The translations under genes and the position numbers were made by a program. Positions 23,599-35,814 of a stretch of DNA of 64,000 nucleotides are shown piece after piece. This DNA comes from Calliphora vicina (lineage: Eukaryota > Arthropoda > Insecta > Diptera > Calliphoridae), in contig NC_088781.1 in assembly GCF_958450345.1 (NCBI RefSeq), positions 46,797,357 to 46,861,356 on the forward strand, in the 5' to 3' direction. Within the stretch, counting starts at the first letter, position 1, and the number at the start of each line of letters is the position of its first letter. The notes under the pieces are model-generated. The model ran no database searches, was not told the DNA's origin, and saw only the letters and a list, made by a program, of their open reading frames with translations.

Positions 23599-24308
23599 AT
23601 ACCCTACACCACCATTGTGGGTGATGTTTGCAACGTGCAAAAATATTGTCCCAACACCCACCTTAAAGTATACAAATCTGCTCAGGATCACTTTCTGAGT
23701 TGTTTGAGCGATGTCGGACCGACCGTATGGACTGAACGTCCATACATGTAAACCCTGTAATCAAACTACAGGTTGAAATTTCAAACATAATTCGAAAAAA
23801 TTTGGCACAAACTTGTATATTGCCCCTGGGACAAAGCCTATTTATTGAACGGTTTGCTACCTATGGACCTGAACAGGGGAAAAAAAGGTAAAAAATTGTA
23901 AAGTTTTTTTTCGATTTTGATCTTGAAGATGAAGTTTTTTAGATTTTATTTTACAATTTTTGTTCTTTATGACAAGAGCTACAACTTTGCCTCAGAGAGT
24001 AAATCAATATTCCGAACTGTTTGCATGATATGAGCCTGAGAAAATTATCACTTTTTTGCAAAAATGACACCGTGGCGCCAAATCTTTGGGGGCCCATAAA
24101 AAAAAGTGCATGACTTTGGGCAAAACTGGGAGACACGGGTATTTTGTTTTGGTCTTTTATCACGTACTGGTGTCCGTATATGGTTATATATCCATGACAT
24201 AAACAATTAAACATTAAATTTAGCACAAATAAGTTTTATATAAAATGAACTCACACTACCAAAGTTAGTACCGATTGGTCCATAATTTTCCATAGCTCCC
24301 ATATAGGG
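23599..24308 (+). mobile_element. Family A Helentron-like element, interrupted by repeat C
   Basis: The 5' hairpin region ataccctacaccaccattg is followed by body to about 23857. Body resumes at about 24240 (ccgattggtccataattttc) and is truncated at the catagctcccatata phrase. The block between is repeat C. Confidence 0.75.
23858..24237 (+). repeat. Repeat family C (shorter copy)
   Basis: Shares gaacaggggaaaaaaaggt, gattttgatcttgaagatga, agagtaaatcaa and cacgtactggtgtccgtata with 37918-38815. It interrupts a family A element. No coding capacity recognised; ends not precisely defined. Confidence 0.7.
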
Positions 24309-24311
24309 TTT

Positions 24312-24520
24312 AGTGGTTACTTTTCTAACCACCTTTGCTAGTGTCTTTAAAACATTTTTTTTATTCAATGAAAAAGCTCTGAGTGTTTATTGTTCATCGA
24401 ATTCAGTGTTACTTTGTTATTTAATGTTTGTTTGGTTCTCTTGTGCTAACAAAGTAATATTTTATAAGATACTCTTTGATAAATAACGTAAGTAATAGAG
24501 TGGTTAGATTACTAACCACT
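24312..24520. mobile_element. Small MITE with agtggtta termini
   Basis: Left end agtggttacttttctaacca and right end tggttagattactaaccact are inverted (about 17 of 21 match). Each end also contains its own small inverted repeat (gtggtta/taaccac). No TSD called. Confidence 0.6.
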
Positions 24521-24579
24521 GTGACTGAAATAGGTTTATTTTGTAAGGATACTGTGTGTACTCAATGAAAGTGAATATA

Positions 24580-25506
24580 CAAGGTGGCCCAAAAGTAAAC
24601 TTCCGATGTTTTTTGGCTGTAATTAAAAAAAAAAATTAACAACTTTGATTCTTCTTGTGGATTATTTTTACTTGGTCTTTTAATTTGTTTTACATCAAGT
24701 CGAGAATATGATGTCATGTAAATCGCCGCCGCCACAGTTGATTGTCATTTGAGCCCTTTTTGTGGCATTTTCCATCACTTTAGCCAAAACTTCCGGCGAT
24801 AGGTGCTCACATTCTTGACGGATATTGTCTTTAAGAGCTGCAAGAGTCTGAGGCTTGTTGACATAAACCCGCGACTTCAAAAAGCCCCACAAAAAGAAGT
24901 CTGGAGCGGTCAAATAAGGCGATCTTGCTGGCCAGTGCAAATCGCCAAAACGGGAGATTAGGCGCCCGGGAAATGCATCCTTCAGCATATCGGTTGTGGC
25001 ACGTGCAGTGTGTGCCGTTTCACCGTCCTGTTGGAACCACATGTTTCCAATCCCAATTCATCAAGTTGCGGCAAAAAGAACTCGTTGATCATTGCTCTGT
25101 AGCGCTCACCATTCACAGTAACCGTTTGGCCCGCGACGTCTTCGAAGAAAAAAGGTCCGATGACTCCTCCAGCGAAAACAGCACACCTTACAGTGACTTT
25201 GAGCGGCTCTTCCTGGGTTACACGCGGATTTTCAGTGCCCCAGAAGCGTAAATTTGGCTTATTTACGTACCCGTTAAGATGGAAATGGGCCTCATCACTC
25301 ATGATTATTTTTAATGAAAAAACCGACCGATTATTGGATTATAGTCAGCTATATTCCGCGTTCTGGAGCAGTGTAGCGTAACATTGTTTATTAACGTGTA
25401 TTTCGCATGTGTTTACTACACAAATGTCAAAACAGAACTGACATTAGGGGCCAATCGCAAAATTTATAGTATTTTCTGAAAGGAGGATTTCTTTTGCGCC
25501 ACCTTG
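24580..25506 (-). mobile_element. DD41D (rosa-like) Tc1/mariner element, internally deleted
   Basis: Ends caaggtggcccaaaag and cttttgcgccaccttg are inverted repeats flanked by TA (24578-24579 and 25507-25508). At 927 bp, with only the C-terminal half of a transposase, it is a deletion derivative. Confidence 0.9.
24695..25302 (-). pseudogene. DD41D transposase, C-terminal half, frameshifted
   Basis: Two overlapping minus-strand frames. The first (25302-24982) starts SDEAHFHLNGYVNKPNLRFW, holding the first catalytic Asp, and continues through FAGGVIGPFFFEDVAGQTV. After a frameshift near 25045 the second (25042-24695) has FQQDGETAHTA (second Asp), then RSPYLTAPDFFLWGFLKSRV. I count 41 residues between the second Asp and the Asp of APDFF, matching the DD41D group typified by rosa. 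The N-terminal DNA-binding half is deleted. Inactive as it stands. Confidence 0.85.
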
Positions 25507-25678
25507 TAAAAGACATTTTGTTGGACATTTTGTTGGAAGGTATACTTTTGGCTGGTAAGTATGCAGTCTTGAAATCGACAAAGACATACCTAAATGAAAT
25601 GTGGCTCATACTCCTGATAGTGACTTATCTATCCAAACTGCTGTGTTGAAACCAAAACCAGGAACCAATTTTAGATTG

Positions 25679-26283
25679 AACAAGTAAGAGAGCTATATTC
25701 GGCTGTGCCCTTCACCAAATTATACTTCAAAATACAAATTTTAAATATTTATAAGTAAACAAAATTTTTTTTTGTCCAAAGTTGTTTTTTTTAATTTTCT
25801 GGAAAAAAAATTTTTTCGAATTATTTTTAAATTTTTTAAATTTAAAAATTTTTTTTTTAAATTTAAAAAAAAAAAATTTGGTTTTTTAATTTTTTTTTTG
25901 GTGAAAAAAAAATTCGGGTTAAAAAATATTTCGTTGCAAAGGTCATTAAAATATCTATCATTTGATATCCATATAGTCTTTAATTATGTCTTAGTAATCC
26001 AGATATAGATCAAAAATAGGTAAAAAATCGAGGTTGTCCTGGTTTTTTTCTCATATCTCAGTTATTTGTGTACCGATTTTGCTGATTTGAAATAGGAAAA
26101 TTCTCAAAAGCATGTCTGACAGAATTATTAAAGATTTGGATCCAGAAGATATCTGGGGTCTTCACAAAATTGATTTCAACAGACAGAAAGACATACGGAC
26201 ATAGGTTCGGAAAATTATATTGTGGAAATTACAAACGGAATGATAAACGTATATATACCCTTCTCACGAAGGTGAAGGGTATA
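25679..26283 (-). mobile_element. Family B Helentron-like element
   Basis: Reverse orientation: aacaagtaagag terminus, partial hairpin (cggctgtgcc; the outer half is deleted), ttcaccaaattatac, body, and the 5' hairpin ttctcacgaaggtgaagggt. Body matches the copy at 1-419 phrase by phrase, including gtctgacagaattatt. Confidence 0.85.
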
Positions 26284-26496
26284 AATAGAGAATGTCTCTC
26301 CTACACAGATATTTCGTTTGTTTTGGCCAAGTCAAAATGATTAATTAATGGATTAAACAATCATAAACGTAAAACCGTGGCTGAAAGATTTAACGAGCAT
26401 AAATAACTATATTAAAAATGTTGCTATTAAAATAAGATTCAATGCAAATAAATAAGTTTCATATCAGAAAAAAACTATTTATAATCATATACTTGG

Positions 26497-26537
26497 TGTA
26501 GCGTATCGTATGGTCTGGCTTGACTTTCTTACTTGTT
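26497..26537 (+). mobile_element. Family A 3' terminus fragment
   Basis: ggtgtagcgtatcgtatggt followed by ctggcttga and ttcttacttgtt: the 3' end of a family A element, separated by only ~4 bp from the next family A copy. Confidence 0.75.
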
Positions 26538-26541
26538 TATT

Positions 26542-27280
26542 ATACCCTACACCAACATAGTGGGGAGGGTATTATGCGTTTGTGCAGATGTTTGTAACGC
26601 CCAAAAATATTAGTCTAACACCCACCTTAATATACCGATCGACTTAGAATAACTTTCTGAGTCGATTAAACGATATCCGTCCGTCCGTCTGGCTGGTCGG
26701 CTGGTCGGCTGGCTGTCCATGTAAACCTTGTGCGCAGAGTACAGGTCGCAATTTTGAAGATATTTCAATCAAATTTGGTACATATTAGAATCGAAGCCTA
26801 TTGAAACTGGGTGAAATCTGTCCATTATTTCACCTAGCCCCCATACAAATGTCCAACCGAAATTGGACTTTATCGGTCATAAATGTTTATTTATCTATGT
26901 ATCTACACAAATTTCGCTCCAAATAAGTTTTATATATACAAAATGCATGTCACCAAATTTTGTTGCGATCGGTTCATAATTAGTCATAGCTCCCATATAG
27001 ACCCGCTCCCGAAAATTACTTTAACGTGCATAAATCGCTTAAAAATTTTGGTATACTCACAAAATTCAACATAGTAAACTTTCATATAGACACAAATCAC
27101 ACGACCTAATTTCATGGTGATCTGTCCATAATTGGTCATAGCCCCCATATAAGGCCCACTTCCGAATATCACTCAAAAATATAAATTATTGAAATTTTAA
27201 AAAAAAAAATGTTTTTGCTTTTTTACTTAGTGTAGGGTATTATATGGTCGGGCTGGACCGACCATAATTTCTTACTTGTT
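26542..27280 (+). mobile_element. Family A Helentron-like element (complete copy)
   Basis: 5' ataccctacaccaacatagt then ggggagggtat; 3' gtgtagggtat, a strong hairpin (tggtcgggctggaccgacca) and cttacttgtt. Best-preserved family A copy for defining the consensus. Confidence 0.85.
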
Positions 27281-27904
27281 TTTTGAAATACATAGGTACC
27301 AAAAATAATTAAATGATCCTTGAAAACATCAAAGAAATAAATCACCACTTTATAATACAAGTTTAATTTAAAATTTTTTTTTTTAATTTTCATCCGTTTA
27401 GAAATATTTTTGTTATAGTACAATAGTAAGTATTAATAAATAAATAAATAACATTTAAGCTTTTTAAACTATTAAATATTTTCAATTGATTTGTTTTCTA
27501 TGTAATTTTTTTATTTAAATACTCATGAAAACAATAACCCTTTTTTATGAAAAATTTTATTGTAATACTAAAAAATGCAAGTTGTTAAGCTTTAAAAGGA
27601 TTTAGCTTTTATTGTTATTTAGAGTTTGTCTACTACATATTAAAATCCTTTTTAAAACATTTTGTTTTGTATTATATTTCAAAGCCGATTTAATAGAGTG
27701 GAATTTGAAACACAAAATAAATATGTAAATTAGGGAGGCAGCAAAATATTGCTCAAAATTAGCTAAAAAAAAACACAAAGGTTTGTTTCTAATATTTACT
27801 CAAAAGCAGTGGTCAGCACTCATCTTATCTATAACAACTCAATTGTTATTACTGTAATCCAAGTTGCATGCTCTATTTATGCCAGCCACTGATCTAAAGC
27901 AACA
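27281..27904. other. Intergenic, no gene seen
   Basis: AT-rich. A minus-strand frame 27223-27423 is composition-driven. Confidence 0.5.
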
Positions 27905-28694
27905 TACACTGGAGCATATTCCTATAAACGCACTTAATTTTTTTCTGTATTTTTGTTGTTCTCATCAAAAACCAAAATTTAACTTTTTTAATGAAAGACA
28001 ACTTAACGGTACTTTTTGAAAGTAATTAAGTTTTTTTTCTTATTCTTGTTGTTTGCCTTAATTATGCGATCAAATGTTCTTGGTGCTATTTTAAGTGGAA
28101 GATTCGTATAAACGCAGACGTGAAATTTGTTTTTAAAAAAGTTACCAAAAATAAAATATTATCAATTTTAGTTTTTTTTCAACCGAAGGTACGTTTCTAA
28201 TAGTAACATCTCAATTTACTGCAACTTTTTCTATTTGAATCAATAAATTTCATCACTTTTAAAGTTGCCCAAGGGAACTTTTTTGTCCGACCAAGAAAAG
28301 ATTCAAATTAAATTTTTTCACGAGCAAGGATATTTCAATAGAGATATTGAACGTAAAATCGATCGTTCGGAAAGTGTGATGTGAAATTTCTTGAAGAAAG
28401 GTGAAAATTATGGTGTTCGCAAACCTACAAAGGGAAATACAAAACTAACAAGAAGACAACTTAATCTAATAAAACAAGAAGCAACCCGCAACAAATTGAA
28501 TTCCACACAAATAAAGAATAAATTGAATCTTCCAGTGAGTTCCAAACATGTTTCACACATTTACGAAACGATGAAAACATAAAATGGAAAAAGCCGAAAT
28601 GTAAACCAATGTTAAAAAAGCACCATAAAGAAAATCGTTTAAAATTCGCAAGAAAATATATGAACGAAAAAAATTTAATTTAGACGGTCCTTAC

Positions 28695-29828
28695 TAGAGA
28701 TGCCAAACGGGGAATCTCGTTCCCGAAAATCCCGGGGTTTTCGGGATTTTTAAATTTTAAATCCCGGGATTTTCCAAATCCCGTTTTTCATAAATAAATA
28801 GGGGATGTTGTCATTTTTGTGTGCCTTTTTATGCATTTTGACATTCTACATGCCTAAATATCGCAAAGTGATGTTCAGCAGAGTTGTTAAGCTCAACTCC
28901 TGCTACAACACAGTTAATAAAGGAAAGCGGTATTTTTGGTTTTCCTAGAGTGGGGTTCTGGAAAATCAATTCTTCACATTTTTTTGTAAGTTATCTAACA
29001 AAACTCAATTTAAATCCTCTTCAAACGAAATTGATTTTATCTCAGACACAAAGTATACAGAGGCGTCAAATTTGACAGTTCAAAAACACTAAAATCAGCT
29101 TTTTTTGAAATTGTTTCGATAGAAAGAGAAAACAAATTTGCGATTTAATACAGATAGTGCGTTAAAACAAACAACTATATAAATAAGCACAAAACCAAAC
29201 CAGTTGAAATTGTTTCGAGCGAAAGAGAAAAATATATTTTTTTTGCCGTGTCGCCTCTGTGTCTCAGATGAGGAGCTCGAACAAAAAAAATATTTCGATT
29301 GCTCAAAGGCTAAAAGATAATATTAATAAATGTAAAAACCCCAAATAACAATAACGAAACCAAGTTGTAATGTAGATTTGTAGCTTGCAAAAGAAATAGA
29401 TCTCTTTATTTCAGAAAGAACAAGAGGAAAATACTTGCAGATTTGTTATAAGTATTTGCAAACGGTTTTGCCAAATCAAAGATGTTTTTCGGCAGCAGCA
29501 TATGTCGGAAACAAAATTCGTTCCAGAAAGGCAGACGAAACCATAGATGCAATAGTATGCTTTTTAGTGTCTAATAAAAATTAATTGCTAAATAAAAAAT
29601 TTACTTTCAATTGTAAAGACATAATTATTTACGTTTCTTTCTTATAATTTTTGCTAAATAAAAAATTTACTTTCAATTGTAAAGACATAATTATTTACGT
29701 TTCTTTCTTATAATTTTCGGGATTTTAGATTTCCCGAAAATCCCGAAACCCCGGGTCGGGATTTCGGGATTCTTTACCAAATCCCGATCCCCAGGATTTT
29801 CAGAAATCAGTCCCGATTAGCATCTCTA
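28695..29828 (+). mobile_element. hAT element (deleted), 8-bp target duplication
   Basis: tagagatgcc at the left and a near-inverted agcatctcta at the right, flanked by gtccttac (28687-28694) and gtcctgac (29829-29836). The subterminal regions are rich in cccgaaaatcccgg-type repeats. A 65-bp block (gctaaataaaaaatttactt onward) is tandemly duplicated at about 29588-29720. It interrupts Tc1-like copy 2. Confidence 0.88.
29450..29584 (+). pseudogene. hAT transposase C-terminal dimerisation domain remnant
   Basis: Frame from 29450 reads KYLQTVLPNQRCFSAAAYVG, followed by NKIRSRKADETIDAIVCFL and a stop. This is the conserved hAT C-terminal (dimerisation) motif, with the CFSAA and IRSR landmarks. 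The upstream catalytic core is not recognisable, so the gene is a remnant in a deleted element. Confidence 0.85.
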
Positions 29829-30621
29829 GTCCTGACTCATACTCATGCTATTGGCACGATTTTAGATCAAACGATGTTCGGATGTCAAAACGTAATTTCG
29901 GTGGTGGCAGTCTTATGGTTTGGGCCGCGTATTCTGCAGTTGGCAAGTCGAAAATATGTTTTGTTCCGACAAAAATTAATAGTGCGAATTATAACGAACT
30001 GTTGGAAGATGCTCTTCTCTCATTTATGGATGAAAAAATGTATGAAGATTGCATATTCCAACAAGATAATGCTGCATTCCATGTTTCTAAGCAATCGAAA
30101 TCTTGGTTTAATGAACACAGAATGCCTCTGTTGGACTGGCCGGCTTGTAGTCCAGACTTAAACCCAATGGAGAACTTGTGGGGATACATGGCCAGTAAAG
30201 TTTATGAAAATAATGCCCAGAATGAAAGCATAATGACTGTGACAGAGCTGAAACTAAGAATTAAACAAGTCTGGGAGGAAATTGATTCCGATCTGCTTAA
30301 AAAATTAGTGGAATCAATGCCAGACCGTATTTTTGAAACAATCCATAACAAAGGATCATCCACACATTATTAATAATGCTACAGTGGCCCATCAATTAAA
30401 GTGCGTTTATAGGAAAATACCCTTAAAAATGGCTGTTAATTTCGAAAATTATGTAAAAAAAAAATAAATAAAGTACAAATGAATTTTTTTTGTAAACAAT
30501 ATTTTATGTGAAGTCTTAACTAATTTAATAAACAAATTTGTAGCCACCTAAATATTTTCATGTTTAATTTTTACAATCTTTTTAAAAAAAAAGTAGTGTG
30601 CGAGGAATATGCACCAGTGTA

Positions 30622-31094
30622 CATAAATGCTGGTATCAAACGAAAGATCATTAAATGATCATGGAGAGGCACTCAAGTAAATTTCCAAACAAAAGCAGTT
30701 ATATTAAAACTTTATGGATTTTGCATAAACACTTTTATCAATTTCAGAAATTAGTTCTCAGTTTCAATTTTACCGAAAATAAACTTTTCTTTGACTACAT
30801 TTTTTATTTGTACTCCTTACAAAACAACTCCACCCTAATGTTTATAAATATATTCTGTATTTAGTTATGTGTGTTTATTTATTCACATTTTCATACATAT
30901 TTCTATATTTTTAATAACTTATAAAACAATTTTGAAATAAGTATTGAAAACAACATCACTATTGGCAAATGTTTGTTTTAACCTTTAGGTTATAAACAAA
31001 TAACTTTTCAGTAAATATTAAAACAAAAAAAAACATCAAAATAAAAACAAATAAAAGGGTTAACAAGAGTATAGGGATAAATGCTCTTAAATAA
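30622..31094. other. Intergenic, no gene seen
   Basis: AT-rich. Plus-strand frame at 30655-30864 has no recognisable domain. Confidence 0.5.
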
Positions 31095-31605
31095 ACAATA
31101 TTAAAATGTAAGAGTATTATATTCAGCTGTGCCGAATCTTGTACACCCACCATCAATATGTAGTTTTGGTCTTATATGGGAAATTGAATCTGTTATGGTG
31201 CCAGCTGTATAGAATTTGATAGAGTGATTAATTTCTAATTTCTTGAAACTTCGAATGACTTATGTTAAAAATATTTCAAAACCAATAAAAGTTAGTCCGC
31301 CAAAGTTTGAAAATTTCATAAAAAATATGGTCGGAATATTGATTTATATTCGTTTACTGTGAAGCGGATAATTGAACCCGGAATTTTAAAGAATGTTTCG
31401 ATAAGATTTTTTTTTTCTTTTTTCGACACAGATTGAAATTGGTTTATTATTTCACCAAGTACCCACATAAATATCCTTCCGAAATAGGACTATTTTCTAA
31501 TACTGACCCATATTAAGCCTACTTCCGAAAATCACTCAAGAATAACAAATTATTGAAGTTATAAACGAGTACTGTTTTTGCACATTTACTCAGTGTATGG
31601 TATTT
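31095..31605. mobile_element. Helentron-like remnants (family B-like 3' tip plus family A 3' part)
   Basis: 31100-31150 has taagagtattatattcagct and the hairpin attcagctgtgccgaat in reverse orientation, followed by tacacccaccat, suggesting a family related to B. 31425-31605 matches the 3' half of family A on the plus strand (catccttccgaaat-type phrases, cactcaagaataacaaatta, cagtgtatggtat). Both are strongly diverged. Confidence 0.55.
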
Positions 31606-32587
31606 TTGGTTGGGCAATACTAAACACTTATGCCAAAATCATGTAAATTATTATTTGCCAGATTCTAAGTACATTCGCCCCAATGTCCACGGTGACTGTA
31701 TACGAAATACTTCTATTTTTTATATGTCAGTAAAGAAATTCATTTTACAAAAAACTTCAAATATTCAGGGTTATATGAAATCCATACTAACAAATTCAAT
31801 ATAATCAAAATTGTATAATTTTCTCCAAACAACATAAAACCCTTGTAAATTATATTTAAAACAATTTATTTTAAATCAAAAAAAAGGCATACTGCAAAAC
31901 ATTTTTATAAGTATAAACACTTGAATATAAAATATTTAAAATTATGTTATAAAAAGTGTTCAATATTTGCTTCAGTTTAAATAGTTTATTTTTGAGGAAT
32001 TTTTCCATTTTCTCTTATTTTTAATAGTTTTGCTTTTATTTATTTATCTATACTACATTTAGACATTTTTATATGATCAACTATTTTTTATACCAAAAAT
32101 ACTGAAATGTCTGCGTTACTGTGTGTGGTCTTTGCGTTTTGCTGTATGTTTATTTTTTACTGCAGACATTAATAAATTTATTAAGTCATATTTTACTGGC
32201 TCAATTGGTTTATTAAAACTGTAAAATTTAATAATTTATGGTCTTTTTCTGTATAGAGTATTTATTATTATTGTTTTTTTATATATTTTTTCTTTGTTAA
32301 ATATTATGGCTTTATAACTTATTATGTTTTATTCCATAATAAAATTTAATACATAGTTTTCTGAATTTATGTACGTAGTGACATAAACAGACTATGAACA
32401 ACAATTATTTAAAAAGAGTTTTGTGGTGTGGAAAAATGCAATGTTTTGTAATTAAATTATGTATTTTACAAAATAACAGTGACATAGTTTTGTAAGCAGC
32501 TTAAAGAAAAAAGTAAAACAAACTTTTTCAATTAAATGATATATTGTTTCAATTACTTGTGTAATTAAATCAATAAGAAAAGAGCTT
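31606..32587. other. Intergenic, no gene seen
   Basis: Very AT-rich; nothing recognised. Confidence 0.5.
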
Positions 32588-32589
32588 AG

Positions 32590-34533
32590 AACACAACTAG
32601 AACAGAACTGGAACAGAACTAGAACAGAACAGAACTAGAACAGAACTAGAACAGAACTAGAACAGAACTAGAACAGAACTAGAACAGAACTAGAACAGAA
32701 CTAGAACAGAACTAGAACAGAACTAGAACAGAACTAGAACAGAACTAGAACAGAACTAGAACAGAACTAGAACAGAACTAGAACAGAACTAGAACAGAAC
32801 TAGAACAGAACTAGAACAGAACTAGAACAGAACTAGAACAGAACTAGAACAGAACTAGAACAGAACTAGAACAGAACTAGAACAGAACTAGAACAGAACT
32901 AGAACAGAACTAGAACAGAACTAGAACAGAACTAGAACAGAACTAGAACAGAACTAGAACAGAACTAGAACAGAACTAGAACAGAACTAGAACAGAACTA
33001 GAACAGAACTAGAACAGAACTAGAACAGAACTAGAACAGAACTAGAACAGAACTAGAACAGAACTAGAACAGAACTAGAACAGAACTAGAACAGAACTAG
33101 AACAGAACTAGAACAGAACTAGAACAGAACTAGAACAGAACTAGAACAGAACTAGAACAGAACTAGAACAGAACTAGAACAGAACTAGAACAGAACTAGA
33201 ACAGAACTAGAACAGAACTAGAACAGAACTAGAACAGAACTAGAACAGAACTAGAACAGAACTAGAACAGAACTAGAACAGAACTAGAACAGAACTAGAA
33301 CAGAACTAGAACAGAACTAGAACAGAACTAGAACAGAACTAGAACAGAACTAGAACAGAACTAGAACAGAACTAGAACAGAACTAGAACAGAACTAGAAC
33401 AGAACTAGAACAGAACTAGAACAGAACTAGAACAGAACTAGAACAGAACTAGAACAGAACTAGAACAGAACTAGAACAGAACTAGAACAGAACTAGAACA
33501 GAACTAGAACAGAACTAGAACAGAACTAGAACAGAACTAGAACAGAACTAGAACAGAACTAGAACAGAACTAGAACAGAACTAGAACAGAACTAGAACAG
33601 AACTAGAACAGAACTAGAACAGAACTAGAACAGAACTAGAACAGAACTAGAACAGAACTAGAACAGAACTAGAACAGAACTAGAACAGAACTAGAACAGA
33701 ACTAGAACAGAACTAGAACAGAACTAGAACAGAACTAGAACAGAACTAGAACAGAACTAGAACAGAACTAGAACAGAACTAGAACAGAACTAGAACAGAA
33801 CTAGAACAGAACTAGAACAGAACTAGAACAGAACTAGAACAGAACTAGAACAGAACTAGAACAGAACTAGAACAGAACTAGAACAGAACTAGAACAGAAC
33901 TAGAACAGAACTAGAACAGAACTAGAACAGAACTAGAACAGAACAGAACTAGAACAGAACTAGAACAGAACTAGAACAGAACTAGAACAGAACAGAACTA
34001 GAACAGAACTAGAACAGAACTAGAACAGAACTAGAACAGAACTAGAACAGAACTAGAACAGAACTAGAACAGAACTAGAACAGAACTAGAACAGAACTAG
34101 AACAGAACTAGAACAGAACTAGAACAGAACTAGAACAGAACTAGAACAGAACTAGAACAGAACTAGAACAGAACTAGAACAGAACTAGAACAGAACTAGA
34201 ACAGAACTAGAACAGAACTAGAACAGAACTAGAACAGAACTAGAACAGAACTAGAACAGAACTAGAACAGAACTAGAACAGAACTAGAACAGAACTAGAA
34301 CAGAACTAGAACAGAACTAGAACAGAACTAGAACAGAACTAGAACAGAACTAGAACAGAACTAGAACAGAACTAGAACAGAACTAGAACAGAACTAGAAC
34401 AGAACTAGAACAGAACTAGAACAGAACTAGAACAGAACTAGAACAGAACTAGAACAGAACTAGAACAGAACTAGAACAGAACTAGAACAGAACTAGAACA
34501 GAACTAGAACAGAACTAGAACAGAACTAGAACA
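32590..34533. repeat. 11-bp satellite array (gaactagaaca)n, ~175 units
   Basis: About 1.94 kb of almost perfect 11-bp repeats. A few irregular units at the left edge (gaactggaaca) and two 5-6-bp phase slips near 33940-33990 (gaacagaacagaac) break it. In reverse complement the unit is gttctagttct, one base away from the gttctagttca unit at 57270-57992 and 62938-63189. Non-coding. Confidence 0.97.
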
Positions 34534-35814
34534 AGTATCAACATATCAAATAAATCTCACTAGAAAGCAAACATTTGTCTTAACTTAAGAGAAAATTTTT
34601 ACTGAAATTTTTCTACAATTTATGTTTGTACCCTTCCCACAATATTTATACTATAAATTTTATCTTTTTACGTTCCAGATTTTTATTAACAACGTTTATA
34701 AATAATTAAATTTGTAATAAAAATACTACTAATAAGTATTTTTGTTAAACATGTCTGCAATAAATTTTTAATTGATATTTAAATTTGAGCATAAATTCCT
34801 GTTTGTTTATAGTTTATTTTAATAGTCTGCCATGTGTTTTTCTTAATACAGAATTTATTATTTATTGTTTTGTGCACATTTTCAAGGCATATTTCAAATA
34901 GTTAACGAGTGTAACATATTTTTAGGTGTTAATGTACATATTTAATGTGAATGTAGAATAGAAATCAGTGGACGCCACAAGTAGACTAATTCCTTAAAGA
35001 AACAATAATTGTATTCGCCAAGCTGTTGAATACATGTGATTTACTCATTTGCTTAAAGCCAGTATACAGCTTTTTTAAGTCAATATTTCTAACCTTTATT
35101 ATTATTTTAAAAAGCTAATATCCCATTCTCCATCAGAATAGTAGTTAACATATTAAACAAAATTATAAATTTAAAATTTATTACATAGTTTATAAAAAGT
35201 ATTTAATATTTACTATCTTTTTGCATACAATTTATACATGTTTATATTAAAAATATGTATTTAAAAGCTTCATCAAAAATGCTTATGTTGTAGCATAAAT
35301 TTAGACATTTAATAATTTGCAAAAAACTATGTGTGTAAGTAAAAAGTATGTTTATAAAATATTCATACAAAAAGGTAAAAAACAACAATGTTGATGCCAA
35401 ATTTAATTTAAACATGTTGAAATATTCTAATCAAGAATGCAAATACAGAAGATTATTGCATAAACAATTTATTTATTACAAAAAATGTTTGTTAATAAAC
35501 ACAGTAAAATGAAAAATTTTAGATATGAGATTGCAAAGACTTAGAGTTATGCTATTTAAAATAAAGAGAAAAGTTACAATTCTAAAACTCCTTTTCTCAT
35601 ATAGCACCTTAGCAAAATATTGCTCTAAAGAGCATTTTCTGTTGGACTCGTGTTAAAATTTGAACCATGCTCGTCATTTAGTTTGCTTTTGACAGCCTTT
35701 GATACCAGACTACCTCGTTATTTGAGAAGAAATTAAAAGAAGTGAATTTCCTCTGCTAATTAAGCATTATTTTTCCGAAAGCCAAGATTGATAAATACTA
35801 TGGGAACTCTGCAC
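34534..35814. other. Intergenic, no gene seen
   Basis: AT-rich; nothing recognised. Confidence 0.5.

Larger units (their letters stand above)
28266..30373 (+). pseudogene. Tc1-like transposase pseudogene (copy 2), split by hAT insertion
   Basis: The N-terminal part (about 28266-28686) reads as a degraded HTH region with stops (for example at the VRNFLKK equivalent) and a clean piece YGVRKPTKGNTKLTRRQLNL. A hAT element interrupts the SDE..DGPDSY region. The C-terminal part is open at 29882-30373 (163 codons) with FQQDNAAFHVSKQ (second Asp) and SPDLNPMENLWGYM (Glu). Inactive because of stops and the insertion. The C-terminal part is very similar to copies 1 and 3. Confidence 0.9.
27907..30619 (+). 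mobile_element. Tc1-like (DD34E) element, copy 2, complete ends, with hAT insertion
   Basis: Starts cactggagcatattcctata and ends ggaatatgcaccagtg, flanked by TA on both sides (27905-27906 and 30620-30621). An inner copy of the aagtgcgtttatagg motif lies near 30390-30404. Removing the hAT insert (28695-29828 plus one duplication) leaves about 1.57 kb, a normal Tc1 size. Confidence 0.9.

Noticed and set aside
32590..34533. CRISPR-like array
   Set aside because: Contiguous 11-bp units with no unique spacers and no cas genes; eukaryotic satellite.
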